64,000 nucleotides of DNA from Maridesulfovibrio zosterae DSM 11974. GTDB taxonomy: Bacteria > Desulfobacterota > Desulfovibrionia > Desulfovibrionales > Desulfovibrionaceae. Both the position numbers and the translations under genes were made by a program. The notes under the pieces are model-generated. The model did no database searches and was not told the DNA's origin. It was given only the letters and a program-made list of their open reading frames with translations. Below, piece by piece: positions 40,645-49,820 of this stretch (position 1 is its first letter; each line of letters begins with the position of its first letter). Location of the stretch: the NCBI RefSeq assembly GCF_000425265.1, contig NZ_KE384342.1:635785-699784 (forward strand), written 5' to 3'.

Positions 40645-42951
40645 TTAGTGCTTGAATTTAAAACTCAATACATCTTCATCTTTATCTTTTTTAGTAGAAA
40701 CATTGACAGTACCACCTTTAACAAGCTTTCCAAACAATATTTCATCTGCAATTTCATCTTTAATAGATGTCTGAATGAGCCTAGCCATCGGACGAGCTCC
40801 ATAAGCAGGATCATGTCCTTTTTCAGCCAGCCATCTTTTTGATTTCTTATCTATCTCGATAGTCACTTTATTATCAAGGAGTTGGTTGTTGAGCTCTTTA
40901 ATAAATTTTTCAACAATCAGTTCCATGATATCTATTTCAAGTGAATTAAAAGGTACGATTGCATCAAGTCTGTTACGGAACTCAGGACTGAAAATCTTTT
41001 CAACAGCCTTTATTCCTCGATCTTTATTATCACCGCCCTTAACGCTGGAACCAAAACCTATTCCCCCCTTAGTCATCTCACGTGCACCGGCATTGGAGGT
41101 CATGAGCAGCACAGTGTGGCGAAAATCAGCTTTACGGCCATTGTTATCGGTGAGCGTAGCGTAGTCCATTACCTGAAGCAGTATATTAAATACATCAGGA
41201 TGAGCTTTCTCTATTTCATCAAAAAGAATAATACAATGAGGGTTCTTGCGGACACCTTCGGTCAGCAATCCGCCCTGATCAAACCCGACATATCCGGGAG
41301 GCGCTCCTATCAAACGGGCAACTGCATGTTTCTCCATATATTCACTCATATCAAAACGAATAAAATGGACACCCATTGTCGAAGCAAGCTGACGCGCAAG
41401 TTCTGTTTTACCAACACCAGTAGGTCCTGTAAGCAAAAATGATCCGGTAGGACGCCCGACCTGCTTCATTCCCGCTCTGGAACGCAATATCGCTTTCGTA
41501 ATTGTATCGACAGCCTTATCCTGTCCGAAAACAACAGACTTAAGATTTACATCAAGTTCCTGAAGACGGGTACGGTCTGACATCGTAATTCGGCGTGTAG
41601 GAATACGGGCCATTTTAGAAATGACTTTTTCCACATCACTTACCAGAATACGATCTCCCTTACGTTTTCGCTGACTGAGTCCGTAAAAAGCACCGGCTTC
41701 ATCGATTACGTCAATAGCCTTGTCCGGCAGAAAACGTTCATTGATATGCCTGGCTGAAAGTTCCGCAGCAGCTTTTATTGCTGAAGGAGAATAAACCACA
41801 TGATGATGTTCTTCATAGTACGGCTTAAGTCCCTTAAGAATCTCAATAGTTTCATCTACAGATGGTTCTGAAAGATCTATTTTTTGAAATCTACGGGAAA
41901 GAGCACGATCCTTTTCAAAATGATTCTTATACTCTTCATAAGTTGTTGCGCCTATGCAGCGAACTTCTCCTGATGCCAGAAAAGGCTTGAGGATATTCGA
42001 TGCATCCATTGAACCGCCGCTTACAGCTCCGGCTCCGACGATAGTATGAATTTCATCAACAAAAAGCACCGCATTTTTATGATGCTTAAGCTGGGCTAAA
42101 ACTCCTTTAAGACGTGATTCAAAATCACCGCGATATTTAGTTCCTGCTAAAAGAGCGCCCATATCAAGTGCAAAAACATCTGTATTTTCAAATACAGATG
42201 GGACATTTCCTTTTGCAATGGCACGTGCTAGTCCTTCAGCCATAGCTGTTTTACCCACACCGGGATCTCCTACAAAAATAGGATTATTTTTGCGTCTGCG
42301 GGAAAGCACCTGTAGGGTTCGTTCTATTTCAATATCACGCCCGATGAGTGGATCAATCCTTCCATCACGCGCTTTTTGTGTAAGATTGGTAGTAAACTCT
42401 TCTAGGGGAGACGGCTTACCGTCCTTTGTCTCGCCAGGTTGTCCTGCTGGGCCGGGACCACCGGGAACAGAGGTTCCGGTTTTAGGATTAGGACTGATAT
42501 CAAGACCTTCAGACCAATCATTCTCGCTCATTGCATGTGAAATATATTCTAAAATATCAAGACGTGAAATATCATGTGTCTTAAGAAAATAGACTGCGTA
42601 CGAGTCTTCTTCTTCAAACATTGCAGCGACTACATCACCGATCTCAACAACGTCTTTTCCTGCGGCTTTCTTCTGCCAGATAGCTCTCTGCAGGACACGT
42701 CTTACCCCCATAGTCTGGATAACTTCTGTATCAACACCACTGGGGAGAGGTTCAAGGTTTTCGTCAAAAAAACGTTCAAGCTGACTTCTGAGCTTCACCA
42801 GTTCAGCACCGCATCCGGAAAGAATATCTGCACCAACTTCTTCCTGAACGATTGCGTAAAGTAAATGCTCAAGAGTTAGAAACTCGTGATTTCTGAGCCT
42901 GACTTCGTTAACCGCAGAAGTCAGTGCTTGTTCTAATGCTTTACTCAGCAT
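40645..42951 (-). CDS. clpA: ATP-dependent Clp protease ATP-binding subunit ClpA
   Basis: 768 residues, the full ClpA form. An N-terminal double Clp-N repeat (LEQALTSAVNEVRLRNHEFLTLEHLLYAI) is followed by a Gly/Pro linker (VPGGPGPAGQPGETKDGKP). The first AAA+ domain has Walker A GDPGVGKTA (about 229) and the second has GPTGVGKTE (about 508). Loop IGAPPGYVGFDQGG and the C-terminal D2 small domain are present. ClpA unfolds substrates into ClpP; with ClpS it handles N-degron substrates. clpP is not in the window. It starts one base after the clpS stop. Confidence 0.97.
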   Translation of the reverse strand: MLSKALEQALTSAVNEVRLRNHEFLTLEHLLYAIVQEEVGADILSGCGAELVKLRSQLERFFDENLEPLPSGVDTEVIQTMGVRRVLQRAIWQKKAAGKDVVEIGDVVAAMFEEEDSYAVYFLKTHDISRLDILEYISHAMSENDWSEGLDISPNPKTGTSVPGGPGPAGQPGETKDGKPSPLEEFTTNLTQKARDGRIDPLIGRDIEIERTLQVLSRRRKNNPIFVGDPGVGKTAMAEGLARAIAKGNVPSVFENTDVFALDMGALLAGTKYRGDFESRLKGVLAQLKHHKNAVLFVDEIHTIVGAGAVSGGSMDASNILKPFLASGEVRCIGATTYEEYKNHFEKDRALSRRFQKIDLSEPSVDETIEILKGLKPYYEEHHHVVYSPSAIKAAAELSARHINERFLPDKAIDVIDEAGAFYGLSQRKRKGDRILVSDVEKVISKMARIPTRRITMSDRTRLQELDVNLKSVVFGQDKAVDTITKAILRSRAGMKQVGRPTGSFLLTGPTGVGKTELARQLASTMGVHFIRFDMSEYMEKHAVARLIGAPPGYVGFDQGGLLTEGVRKNPHCIILFDEIEKAHPDVFNILLQVMDYATLTDNNGRKADFRHTVLLMTSNAGAREMTKGGIGFGSSVKGGDNKDRGIKAVEKIFSPEFRNRLDAIVPFNSLEIDIMELIVEKFIKELNNQLLDNKVTIEIDKKSKRWLAEKGHDPAYGARPMARLIQTSIKDEIADEILFGKLVKGGTVNVSTKKDKDEDVLSFKFKH

Positions 42952-42952
42952 A

Positions 42953-43261
42953 CTAGACCTCTTCGATTGTGCATTTCAGCGGAAAGCCTGCCTGCTGTGC
43001 AAGCTGTCTGACCATTTCAACGCGTGTTTCAGCAACTTCTGCTGTATAAACTCCACAAACCCCTACTCCATCATTATGAACTTTGAGCATGATTTCTGTG
43101 GATTCCTCTTCTGTTTTTCTGAAAACCTGCATAAGTATGGCTATCACGAATTCCATGGATGTGTAGTCATCATTGTGCAGCAGCACCCGATATTTGCGAG
43201 GCTCCTTGAGTTCATCTTTAAACAGTACATCTGATTCAAATTCTTCTATATATTCGGGCAT
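42953..43261 (-). CDS. clpS: ClpS adaptor protein
   Basis: 102 residues. ClpS binds destabilising N-terminal residues (Leu, Phe, Trp, Tyr) and hands the protein to ClpA. The core PRKYRVLLHNDDYTSMEFVIAIL is the family signature with the DD(Y/F)T pocket, followed by MLKVHNDGVGVCGVYTAEVAETR. It is directly upstream of clpA, and aat lies a little further on, so adaptor, unfoldase and N-end modifier cluster. The ribosome site is weak. Confidence 0.96.
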   Translation of the reverse strand: MPEYIEEFESDVLFKDELKEPRKYRVLLHNDDYTSMEFVIAILMQVFRKTEEESTEIMLKVHNDGVGVCGVYTAEVAETRVEMVRQLAQQAGFPLKCTIEEV

Positions 43262-43310
43262 ATTTTTTTAATCGTTTTTAAAAATTATCTTTTCTACTAT
43301 GTTTAACAAT

Positions 43311-43360
43311 AAGAACAATTCCCCCACCTGTCGAGGAAGAATTGTTTATTTTTATTTTTT
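43311..43360. terminator. Inverted repeat between clpS and the CYTH gene, possible terminator
   Basis: AACAATTC (43314-43321) pairs with GAATTGTT (43339-43346) around a 17-base loop that can form a further short GG/CC pairing. The strand after it on the plus side is T-rich; on the minus side the tail is less clear. It would be the end of the CYTH gene's transcript if it works in that direction. The call is weak. Confidence 0.35.
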
Positions 43361-43392
43361 TCACACTTTAATCTGTATTAAAATAAATATAA

Positions 43393-43968
43393 TTAAAGTA
43401 ATCCTTTAACTTCTTCTGCTGAAAATATGAAATTTTCATCCTGAGGCAATCCTCTTTCAGCGCGATAAGACCGGTTAAGTTCATGATATGTTTTTTTACT
43501 TGAGGTAGATTCGTCAAGTCCTAAAATTCCTGCACAGGACAATATATCAGCTTCACTGCCCTCTATTTCTATAAATGGTCCGAATGGGAGTAAATCAAGA
43601 CATACATGGCAATGAGCAAATTCCCATTCTTCCCTTATTTTCTCGTAGCTGAAAACAGGTGCATAGCCTAAAACCTGCAATGCAGATACGGTCTCATCAA
43701 AGCTGGAGACTTCCGTTTCATGCTCAACGTAAACTTTTGCTTTGCTCTCATCTATTTCGGCAGGAATTCGTTTAACAGTCATGGTAATTTTGTCAGCCTG
43801 TCTAACCCGCAATAATGCTGAACGCTTGTATAGAGTACGTCCTGGATCATCCAGTACAATATTTCGCTCATAATGGCGGGTAATCTTATTACCGCCCTTC
43901 TCTTCCATAATCTTACGGGCTAATTCTATATCCGCATTTACAAATTTCAATTCTATTTCCAGTGCCAT
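43393..43968 (-). CDS. CYTH-domain phosphohydrolase (CyaB/thiamine-triphosphatase-like)
   Basis: 191 residues. It begins MALEIELKF, holding the ExExK metal motif of the CYTH triphosphate tunnel fold. The tunnel-lining charged strands follow: RHYERNIVLDD, YKRSALLRVRQ, MTVKRI, VYVEHETEV, HCHVCLDLLPFGPFIEIEG. CYTH proteins include class IV adenylate cyclases (CyaB) and tri- or polyphosphatases. The IEIEG wording recalls CyaB/ThTPase, but the reaction cannot be settled. No CHAD domain is attached. It is transcribed away from crcB. Confidence 0.85.
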   Translation of the reverse strand: MALEIELKFVNADIELARKIMEEKGGNKITRHYERNIVLDDPGRTLYKRSALLRVRQADKITMTVKRIPAEIDESKAKVYVEHETEVSSFDETVSALQVLGYAPVFSYEKIREEWEFAHCHVCLDLLPFGPFIEIEGSEADILSCAGILGLDESTSSKKTYHELNRSYRAERGLPQDENFIFSAEEVKGLL

Positions 43969-44037
43969 TTTACTTTTCTCTCTATTCTTGAAATGATACA
44001 GATTGTTAACAATTGAACATTATTATAGGATAATAAC

Positions 44038-44418
44038 ATGCAAAAATATTTTTATATAGCAGCAGGCGGAGCTGCAGGGACTTTAAGCCGATATCTTCTC
44101 TCAGGCGTAGCCCAAAAAATGTTTAATACATCTTTTCCAGCCGGCACTTGTGCAGTAAATCTGATTGGCTGTCTTCTTTTTGGTCTAGTTACCGGTATAT
44201 TTGAAAATAGATTAGGCTTGCCTCCCCATATGCGACTTATGATTCTGACTGGATTTATGGGAGCGTTTACTACATTTTCGACTTATATGTTTGAAACAAC
44301 TACACTCATCAAATCAAGTCAATGGCCTCTTGCCGCCCTGAATGTCGGAGGACAGACAGCTCTCGGCGTTATGTGTATTGTTGGCGGTCTTGCCCTTGGA
44401 AGATTAATAGTTTCTTGA
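44038..44418 (+). CDS. crcB: CrcB/Fluc fluoride channel
   Basis: 126 residues with four membrane helices. The signature GGAAGTLSRYLLS at the start and GFMGAFTTFSTYMFET in helix 3 (with the STY and Phe-box residues of Fluc channels) identify it. It exports fluoride passively as a dual-topology dimer. An AGGAT site precedes the ATG. The next gene, 32 bp on, is a DUF190 protein, a common partner. No fluoride riboswitch is recognisable in the 69-bp leader. Confidence 0.93.
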   Translation: MQKYFYIAAGGAAGTLSRYLLSGVAQKMFNTSFPAGTCAVNLIGCLLFGLVTGIFENRLGLPPHMRLMILTGFMGAFTTFSTYMFETTTLIKSSQWPLAALNVGGQTALGVMCIVGGLALGRLIVS

Positions 44419-44449
44419 CCTTAATAAAATATAACCACGGAGAATTTCC

Positions 44450-44797
44450 ATGACTCTATCGGAAAAAGCTATAAGGCTCAAAATTTTCACAGGTGAAGAA
44501 AATCGTATTAAGCACCGCCCCTTGTACGAAGTAATTGTAGAAGAAGCTCGCAAATTAGGAATTGTGGGGGCATCTGTTTATAGAGGTGTTATGGGATATG
44601 GTGAAAACAGCCAAGTACGCACAACATCAATACTACGCCTTTCCGAAGACCTTCCTTTAATAATTGAAATTGTAGACACTGCTGAAAGAATTGAGCCATT
44701 AAAAAAATTCCTGAATGATAACATGACTGAAGGTCTTATTACTGAAGATGAAGTAAAAATTATTTTTCATAAACATAATCAAGGCAAAAAAATTTAA
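44450..44797 (+). CDS. DUF190-family protein (CrcB-associated)
   Basis: 115 residues, soluble. The pattern LKIFTGEENRIKHRPLYE, then ARKLGIVGASVYRGVMGYGENSQV and LPLIIEIVDTAERIEPL, is that of the DUF190 family, a PII-like ferredoxin fold often encoded beside crcB. A nucleotide- or signal-binding role in fluoride or other stress is suspected from the fold and the neighbourhood, not shown. CGGAG stands before the ATG. It shares a terminator with cheB. Confidence 0.88.
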   Translation: MTLSEKAIRLKIFTGEENRIKHRPLYEVIVEEARKLGIVGASVYRGVMGYGENSQVRTTSILRLSEDLPLIIEIVDTAERIEPLKKFLNDNMTEGLITEDEVKIIFHKHNQGKKI

Positions 44798-44850
44798 ACA
44801 TATGTCCAAACTAGCGAAATAAAATCCATCACAATATTTAGCCAACATAA

Positions 44851-44886
44851 AAAAGACCGGAGAATATATATTCTCCGGTCTTTTTT
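44851..44886. terminator. Bidirectional terminator between the DUF190 gene and cheB
   Basis: A 15-bp perfect inverted repeat (44851-44865 with 44870-44884) with core AGACCGGAGAAT and T-runs on both strands. It ends the crcB unit and the cheA-cheR-cheB unit. Confidence 0.94.
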
Positions 44887-44903
44887 ATAATCAAAATATA
44901 CAA

Positions 44904-45980
44904 TTAGCTATTACAACGGGAAATTACTTCATTAGGAATGTTGTTAAGTGAAGTTACTTTATCAACTCCACCAGCTTTAATTGCCTCTTGCGGCATACCA
45001 AAAACAACACATGAAGCTTCATCCTGCGCAATGGTGTAAGTTCCAGATTCACGCATCTCTTTCATACCCTTAGCTCCATCATCTCCCATTCCAGTCATAA
45101 TAACAGCAACAGCATTTTTACCTGCACTGGATGCTCCTGATCGGAAAAGGACATCAACTGAAGGTCTGTGACGACTGACTAAAGGTCCATCTTTTATTTC
45201 AACATAATACCGAGCGCCTGATCGTTTAACGAGCATGTGCTTGTTACCCGGTGCAATCAGAGCCTGTCCCCTCAAGATACTGTCTCCATCCGAAGCTTCT
45301 TTTACCATAATCTGGCAAATAGTATTTAATCGTGCAGCAAATGCTGCTGTAAATTGTTCAGGCATATGTTGAACGATTGCAATACCTGGACAGTCACGCG
45401 GCATTCTTTGCAGAAAACTTTGAATAGCTTCTGTTCCACCAGTTGAAGCTCCTACAAGAACTACTTTCTCCGTTGTCTGTAAGCTGGTTGAACGTGGGCG
45501 GGCCTTTGGCAGCATAGCATCAGCACTCAACTTCGGCTGGACATTAAGTGGCCGTGCAGAAAGTTTTTTTGGTCTTGCGAGGGCTGCGGCTTTTATTACA
45601 TCACAAACACGTATGCTGGATTCTTCAAAAAATTGCCTGGTTCCTATTTTAGGTTTAGTTATAATTTCAATCGCGCCATATTCAAGCGCACGCATATAAC
45701 TTTCAGATCCTTTAGCAGTTAATGTTGAGCAAATAACCACAGGAATAGGATGCTGACTCATAAGCTTACGTAGGAAAGTAAGTCCGTCCATTTTCGGCAT
45801 TTCAATATCAAGCGTAATAACATCTGGAACAACAGTTTTCATTATCTCAGCAGCAGCAAATGGATCTCCTGCGCTTCCAACAACTTCAATTGCAGGGTCA
45901 GTATTAAACAATTGTTGTAAAGTCTGTCTTACAAGAGCAGAATCATCAACAATCAGAACCTTTGTTTTATTATTTATCAT
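44904..45980 (-). CDS. cheB: Protein-glutamate methylesterase/deamidase CheB
   Basis: 358 residues. The receiver domain has [15 protein letters not shown] and the phospho-acceptor Asp58 in [13 protein letters not shown]. The esterase domain has the catalytic Ser in [14 protein letters not shown], His in [17 protein letters not shown] and Asp in [15 protein letters not shown]. CheB removes receptor methyl groups when phosphorylated by CheA. It is the last gene of cheA-cheR-cheB, starting 4 bp after the cheR stop. Confidence 0.96.
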   Translation of the reverse strand: MINNKTKVLIVDDSALVRQTLQQLFNTDPAIEVVGSAGDPFAAAEIMKTVVPDVITLDIEMPKMDGLTFLRKLMSQHPIPVVICSTLTAKGSESYMRALEYGAIEIITKPKIGTRQFFEESSIRVCDVIKAAALARPKKLSARPLNVQPKLSADAMLPKARPRSTSLQTTEKVVLVGASTGGTEAIQSFLQRMPRDCPGIAIVQHMPEQFTAAFAARLNTICQIMVKEASDGDSILRGQALIAPGNKHMLVKRSGARYYVEIKDGPLVSRHRPSVDVLFRSGASSAGKNAVAVIMTGMGDDGAKGMKEMRESGTYTIAQDEASCVVFGMPQEAIKAGGVDKVTSLNNIPNEVISRCNS

Positions 45981-45983
45981 ACC

Positions 45984-46859
45984 CTAAACCTTTTGATAAA
46001 CAGTAGGAGCTATCTGTCTGATGGGAAGATCCATACCAGAAATACTTTCAGAGTGCCCAATAAATAAATACCCGCCCTTACACAATCTTTCACAAAACTT
46101 CTTAAACAATTTATCTTGAGTTGCTCTGTCAAAATATATTACAACATTTCGGCAGAATATTATATCCTTCTCGTCTTTGAACGGGAATGGTTCCATAAAA
46201 TTTAATCTGCGAAAATCAACCTTTTTTCGTAACTCAGGAGCCATTCGTACAAGTTTTTTAGCCTTGTCTTTACTTTTCAACATATATTTTTTCTTTAAAG
46301 CCAACGGGATTACATCAACTTTATCCTTGGAATAGACTGCATTCATAGCTTTATGCAGAATTTCAGTAGAAATATCTGTTGCGAGAATTGAAAAATTAAA
46401 ATTACTATTTTTCGCTGCAAATTCACTGAGAACCATAGCAATTGTGTATGGCTCTTCGCCGCTGGAACATCCAGCAGACCAGACCTTTATCGGCCGATTC
46501 TTTTGCTGTGATAAATCAGGCAGAACCGTAGTAAGCATCAATTCAAAATGTTTTGGCTCGCGAAAAAAATCTGTAGTATTTGTGGTAACAACATCAATTA
46601 ATTGAGTAAGTTCTCTTTCAAACCCCTCAGGACTGAACAAAAAATCGCAATATTGTGAATGAGTACTTAAACCTAGTGCACGCAACCTCTTCTGCAGCCT
46701 TGCCTCAAGCATTGTTTTTTTTGCCAGAGGCATTTTTATTCCGAACTCCCCTTTAATTAATGTGCTGAACTTTCTAAAGTCAGCATCTGTCATCTTTGGG
46801 GTAGTCACTACTGAAGCGCAACGATTATCCTTTGGGGAATTCTCTTTCATCATAGTCAT
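45984..46859 (-). CDS. cheR: Chemotaxis protein methyltransferase CheR
   Basis: 291 residues with a CheR N-terminal domain (FRKFSTLIKGEFGIKM) and the SAM domain: WSAGCSSGEEPYTIAMVL, ILATDISTEIL, IIFCRNVVIYFD and LFIGHSESISG. It methylates receptor glutamates and balances the adjacent cheB. Its ATG shares a base with the cheA stop (TGATG), so translation is coupled; a second ATG two codons on is an alternative. It is distinct from the CheR at 26996-27874, with a different N-terminal domain. Confidence 0.95.
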   Translation of the reverse strand: MTMMKENSPKDNRCASVVTTPKMTDADFRKFSTLIKGEFGIKMPLAKKTMLEARLQKRLRALGLSTHSQYCDFLFSPEGFERELTQLIDVVTTNTTDFFREPKHFELMLTTVLPDLSQQKNRPIKVWSAGCSSGEEPYTIAMVLSEFAAKNSNFNFSILATDISTEILHKAMNAVYSKDKVDVIPLALKKKYMLKSKDKAKKLVRMAPELRKKVDFRRLNFMEPFPFKDEKDIIFCRNVVIYFDRATQDKLFKKFCERLCKGGYLFIGHSESISGMDLPIRQIAPTVYQKV

Positions 46860-49015
46860 CAGCCAACTGCCTTAATTTCTGCTAATACTGTACGAAAAAG
46901 TTTTGGAATATCTAAAATCAAAGCAAGAGTGCCATCTCCCTTAATTGTAGCCCCTGATATTCCCTCCACATCACGATAAACTCTTCCAAGGCTCTTAATA
47001 ACAGTCTGATGTTCTCCAATAACTGTATCAACAACAACGCCAACTCTATTACCTTCAAGCCCGGTTATAACAATCTGTTCTATTGCTGGTGATTCTCCTT
47101 CAATATCAAACCACTCACGTATTCTGATATAGGGAACAATTTCTCCGCGTAAATTAACAAACTGCTGCCCATTTGCATTTTCAACATCAGCACGGGTAAG
47201 CTCAACACATTCTTCAACCAGTGAGAGAGGAATAACATAATATCCGTCTTCAACACGAACTTGAAGGCCATCAATAATAGCCAGAGTAAGCGGCAACCGT
47301 ATAGTTATTACACTTCCCTTGCCTTCTTTGCTATCGATATCAATACTTCCACGCAATGAATCTATCGCGCGTTTTACAACGTCCATACCAACGCCTCGAC
47401 CTGAAACACTGGTTATGCTTGCTGCTGTAGAAAATCCTGGTTCAAAAATAAGATTAAAAAGTTCTTTATCGGAAAGATCCACATCTGCTGTAATAAGTCC
47501 TTTATCAACGGCTTTGGAACGAATTGCATCTTTTGACATTCCCTTACCGTCATCTTCAATGAGAATAATTACATCACCGCCGGAATGTTCTGCTGTAAGA
47601 GTAATCGTTCCGTGTTCTGATTTTCCTTTTTCCTTACGGATATCAGGCTGTTCAATTCCATGGTCGATAGAATTACGCAATAGATGCACAAGAGGATCAC
47701 TCAATCTTTCAATAACGGTCTTATCAAGCTCTGTCTCAGCACCTATAGTATGCAATTCTATTTTTTTACCCAGCTCTTCTGATAAATCACGGACCAACCT
47801 TCTGAACTTGCTGAAAGTTGTTCCGATCGGCAGCATTCTGATTCCAAGTGTACCATCGCGAAGTTCATCCGAAAGACGCTCAAGTTCTTCCGATAAAGCA
47901 GTAAGTGCAGGGTCACCTTTCTCACTGACAACCTGACTTATCTGCGCCTGAACGATGACAAGCTCTCCAACTAGATCAACCAGATAATCAAGTTTTTCGG
48001 CAGAAACTCTGATAGAGGAAGCTACATCAACTTTTTGGCGTGCAGCGCGAAATTCTTTAGCCGCAGCCTGTTCAGCTAACGCACTATCAACTTTCTCCTT
48101 ACTGACAACCCCTTTTTCGGTAAGCAATTCACCTAAAGGTTTTTGATCAGCAAGAACCTGCTCAATCGTTTCATGGCTAACATCACCTCTATCAATAAGA
48201 ATTTCACCAAGCTTTTTGTACTGTCCATTACTTTCTTTATCTTTCGCAGGTACTGTTTCTTCAACCTTATCTAAGGCATCAAAATCATCTTGAGATGCTG
48301 TAAGAACTTTTACGGTAATTGGAACATCGGTAAAAAAGAAAATCTCTTCTATTGAAAGACTGTCCACATCGCTTTTAAAAAGGATATCCCAGTATTGCCC
48401 TTTTTTAGAAGCGTTATCTTCTTCACCTGAATGAAAAATTTCAAAACATACTTTTCCGATTTTTCTGAGCTCATCCATTAGCGGGGAGAGATCTTCATCA
48501 CTTACTTCATTACCTGAAACAGGAGTGATCTCGATTCGGTACATATTGGCATAATCGCTTGGGTCAGCCTCAGAAATTTCATCTGGAATTACTTCCTGAA
48601 CAGATGTTTCAATCTCATCTGTAAAATCAACATTATCACTCCCGAAAGCAATATTTTTCAATCCTTCCAAAATGTGTTCCCCGGACGGGGGCTCTCCCGT
48701 TTCACCGGAAGATTCAAGTAAAGAATATATGTGATCTCTGGATGAGAGAGAAAGAGTCAGCAGTTCTTTAGTAATTGGCAGTTCGCCGTTTCTGACTTTG
48801 TCAAAAACAGTTTCAACTTCATGAGTAAAGGCAGCAATAGCATCAAAACCAAACATGGCCCCGGAGCCTTTAATCGTATGCAGGGCTCTAAAAACTCTGT
48901 TGATAAGGTCCATATCATCAGGCATTTCTTCAAGCTCAAGCAAGGAAGTTTCAAGCTCTCCAAGCAGTTCGTAAGCTTCTTCTTTAAAGACTTGTGTAGT
49001 CATATCATCAGACAT
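46859..49015 (-). CDS. cheA: Chemotaxis histidine kinase CheA with an extra tandem-repeat domain
   Basis: 718 residues from ATG 49015, chosen because GGGAG stands seven bases upstream; the frame extends 20 codons further without a site. An Hpt domain has phospho-accepting His46 (LHTIKGSGAMFGF). A CheY-binding-like region follows. Residues about 262-330 contain two copies of a LGE-L-(I/T)-(D/E)-(R/K)-G-(D/V)-V helical unit (LGEILIDRGDVSHETIEQ and LGELLTEKGVVSKEKVDS), the MshEN/T2SSE-N-like repeat. Dimerisation, HATPase (LVHLLRNSIDHGIEQP, GFSTAASITSVSGRGVGMDVVK) and CheW-like domains complete it. It heads cheA-cheR-cheB; no receptor, cheW or cheY is adjacent. Confidence 0.94.
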   Translation of the reverse strand: MSDDMTTQVFKEEAYELLGELETSLLELEEMPDDMDLINRVFRALHTIKGSGAMFGFDAIAAFTHEVETVFDKVRNGELPITKELLTLSLSSRDHIYSLLESSGETGEPPSGEHILEGLKNIAFGSDNVDFTDEIETSVQEVIPDEISEADPSDYANMYRIEITPVSGNEVSDEDLSPLMDELRKIGKVCFEIFHSGEEDNASKKGQYWDILFKSDVDSLSIEEIFFFTDVPITVKVLTASQDDFDALDKVEETVPAKDKESNGQYKKLGEILIDRGDVSHETIEQVLADQKPLGELLTEKGVVSKEKVDSALAEQAAAKEFRAARQKVDVASSIRVSAEKLDYLVDLVGELVIVQAQISQVVSEKGDPALTALSEELERLSDELRDGTLGIRMLPIGTTFSKFRRLVRDLSEELGKKIELHTIGAETELDKTVIERLSDPLVHLLRNSIDHGIEQPDIRKEKGKSEHGTITLTAEHSGGDVIILIEDDGKGMSKDAIRSKAVDKGLITADVDLSDKELFNLIFEPGFSTAASITSVSGRGVGMDVVKRAIDSLRGSIDIDSKEGKGSVITIRLPLTLAIIDGLQVRVEDGYYVIPLSLVEECVELTRADVENANGQQFVNLRGEIVPYIRIREWFDIEGESPAIEQIVITGLEGNRVGVVVDTVIGEHQTVIKSLGRVYRDVEGISGATIKGDGTLALILDIPKLFRTVLAEIKAVG

Positions 49016-49105
49016 CAGGATGCTCCCGGTCATTATATTAGCTAAAATCTCACTTATTTTTAAACATTTAATCAATTTGTTTCAAGAATTATCACAACTA
49101 ATATC

Positions 49106-49140
49106 ATAAAAAAAAGACCCTATAGCTTATAAAGGGTCTT
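49106..49140 (-). terminator. Terminator after the DUF2062 gene
   Basis: The stem AAGACCC/GGGTCTT (49114-49120 with 49134-49140), with an inner TATA/TATA pairing. On the minus strand it is followed by eight T. It ends the gene at 49196 and insulates cheA, whose promoter must lie between here and 49015. Confidence 0.88.
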
Positions 49141-49195
49141 AAATCATACTTTTCACACTAATTTTTAACATAGTGTAAATAAAAAGATATCAGCA

Positions 49196-49702
49196 TTACA
49201 GATTCTTTCTACGGGCAAGCATTCTAAGAGTCTTTTTTCTCCTATAGCTACGCACAAAATGCAAAGCTACAAAATAAGATATCACAGCCAGTGGAATCCC
49301 TAATACAAAACCTCCGAAAATAAGCACAGTAATTCCTTGCCAGCCGATCTGCATAAAATCACTTACCTGCCATTTGGCAGGATCAAAATTAAGCTCTATC
49401 GGTAACAGGAAAGTACCTATTTTAAACTGTACATAATAAAAAAGCAGCCAGTTAAAAGGGTTTGAAATCCATGTAGCAATGGCAGCAGCAATCTTACTGC
49501 TGCGAGTACAAAATGCTGCGACAACTGCTATTACAGTTTGTAGTGGAAGTCCGGGAATAACTGGAAAACAGCCTCCGAAAACACCGCACGCAACACCCAT
49601 GGCAATAAAATGCGGAGAAGCATTAATCCGCATTATTTTTAAATAATATAACTTTAAAAGCCTTTTGACTCTGCCTAATCGTGAAAGTTCTTTTTGCATC
49701 AA
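49196..49702 (-). CDS. DUF2062 inner-membrane protein
   Basis: 168 residues. A basic N-terminus (LSRLGRVKRLLKLYYLKIMR) precedes three to four hydrophobic helices with family wording: SPHFIAMGVACGVFGGCFPVIPGLPLQTVIAVVAAF and ATWISNPFNWLLFYYVQFKIGTFLL. The C-terminus is very basic (YRRKKTLRMLARRKN). DUF2062 proteins are conserved envelope proteins of unknown biochemical role, sometimes beside or fused to glycosyltransferases. It is downstream of the EF-G gene on the same strand with 118 bp between. GCAGGT precedes the ATG. Confidence 0.85.
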   Translation of the reverse strand: MMQKELSRLGRVKRLLKLYYLKIMRINASPHFIAMGVACGVFGGCFPVIPGLPLQTVIAVVAAFCTRSSKIAAAIATWISNPFNWLLFYYVQFKIGTFLLPIELNFDPAKWQVSDFMQIGWQGITVLIFGGFVLGIPLAVISYFVALHFVRSYRRKKTLRMLARRKNL

Positions 49703-49820
49703 TTACCTGCTTGAGCATAATGAAAAACTACCTTGCCCGGCAAAGCAGCATTATCTATTCAAATCGAGAAATAGTCATGACCATCCTCGAGATCCCAATC
49801 ATTGAAATATCATAAAAAGA

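Noticed and set aside
43969..44037. Fluoride riboswitch upstream of crcB
   Set aside because: The 69-bp leader is AT-rich and lacks the conserved GATGGNGTTC-like core and the paired stems of the crcB motif.
47319..47936. 205-codon plus-strand frame inside cheA
   Set aside because: Antisense to conserved HATPase and dimerisation domains of cheA, Ser-rich composition, no ribosome site.
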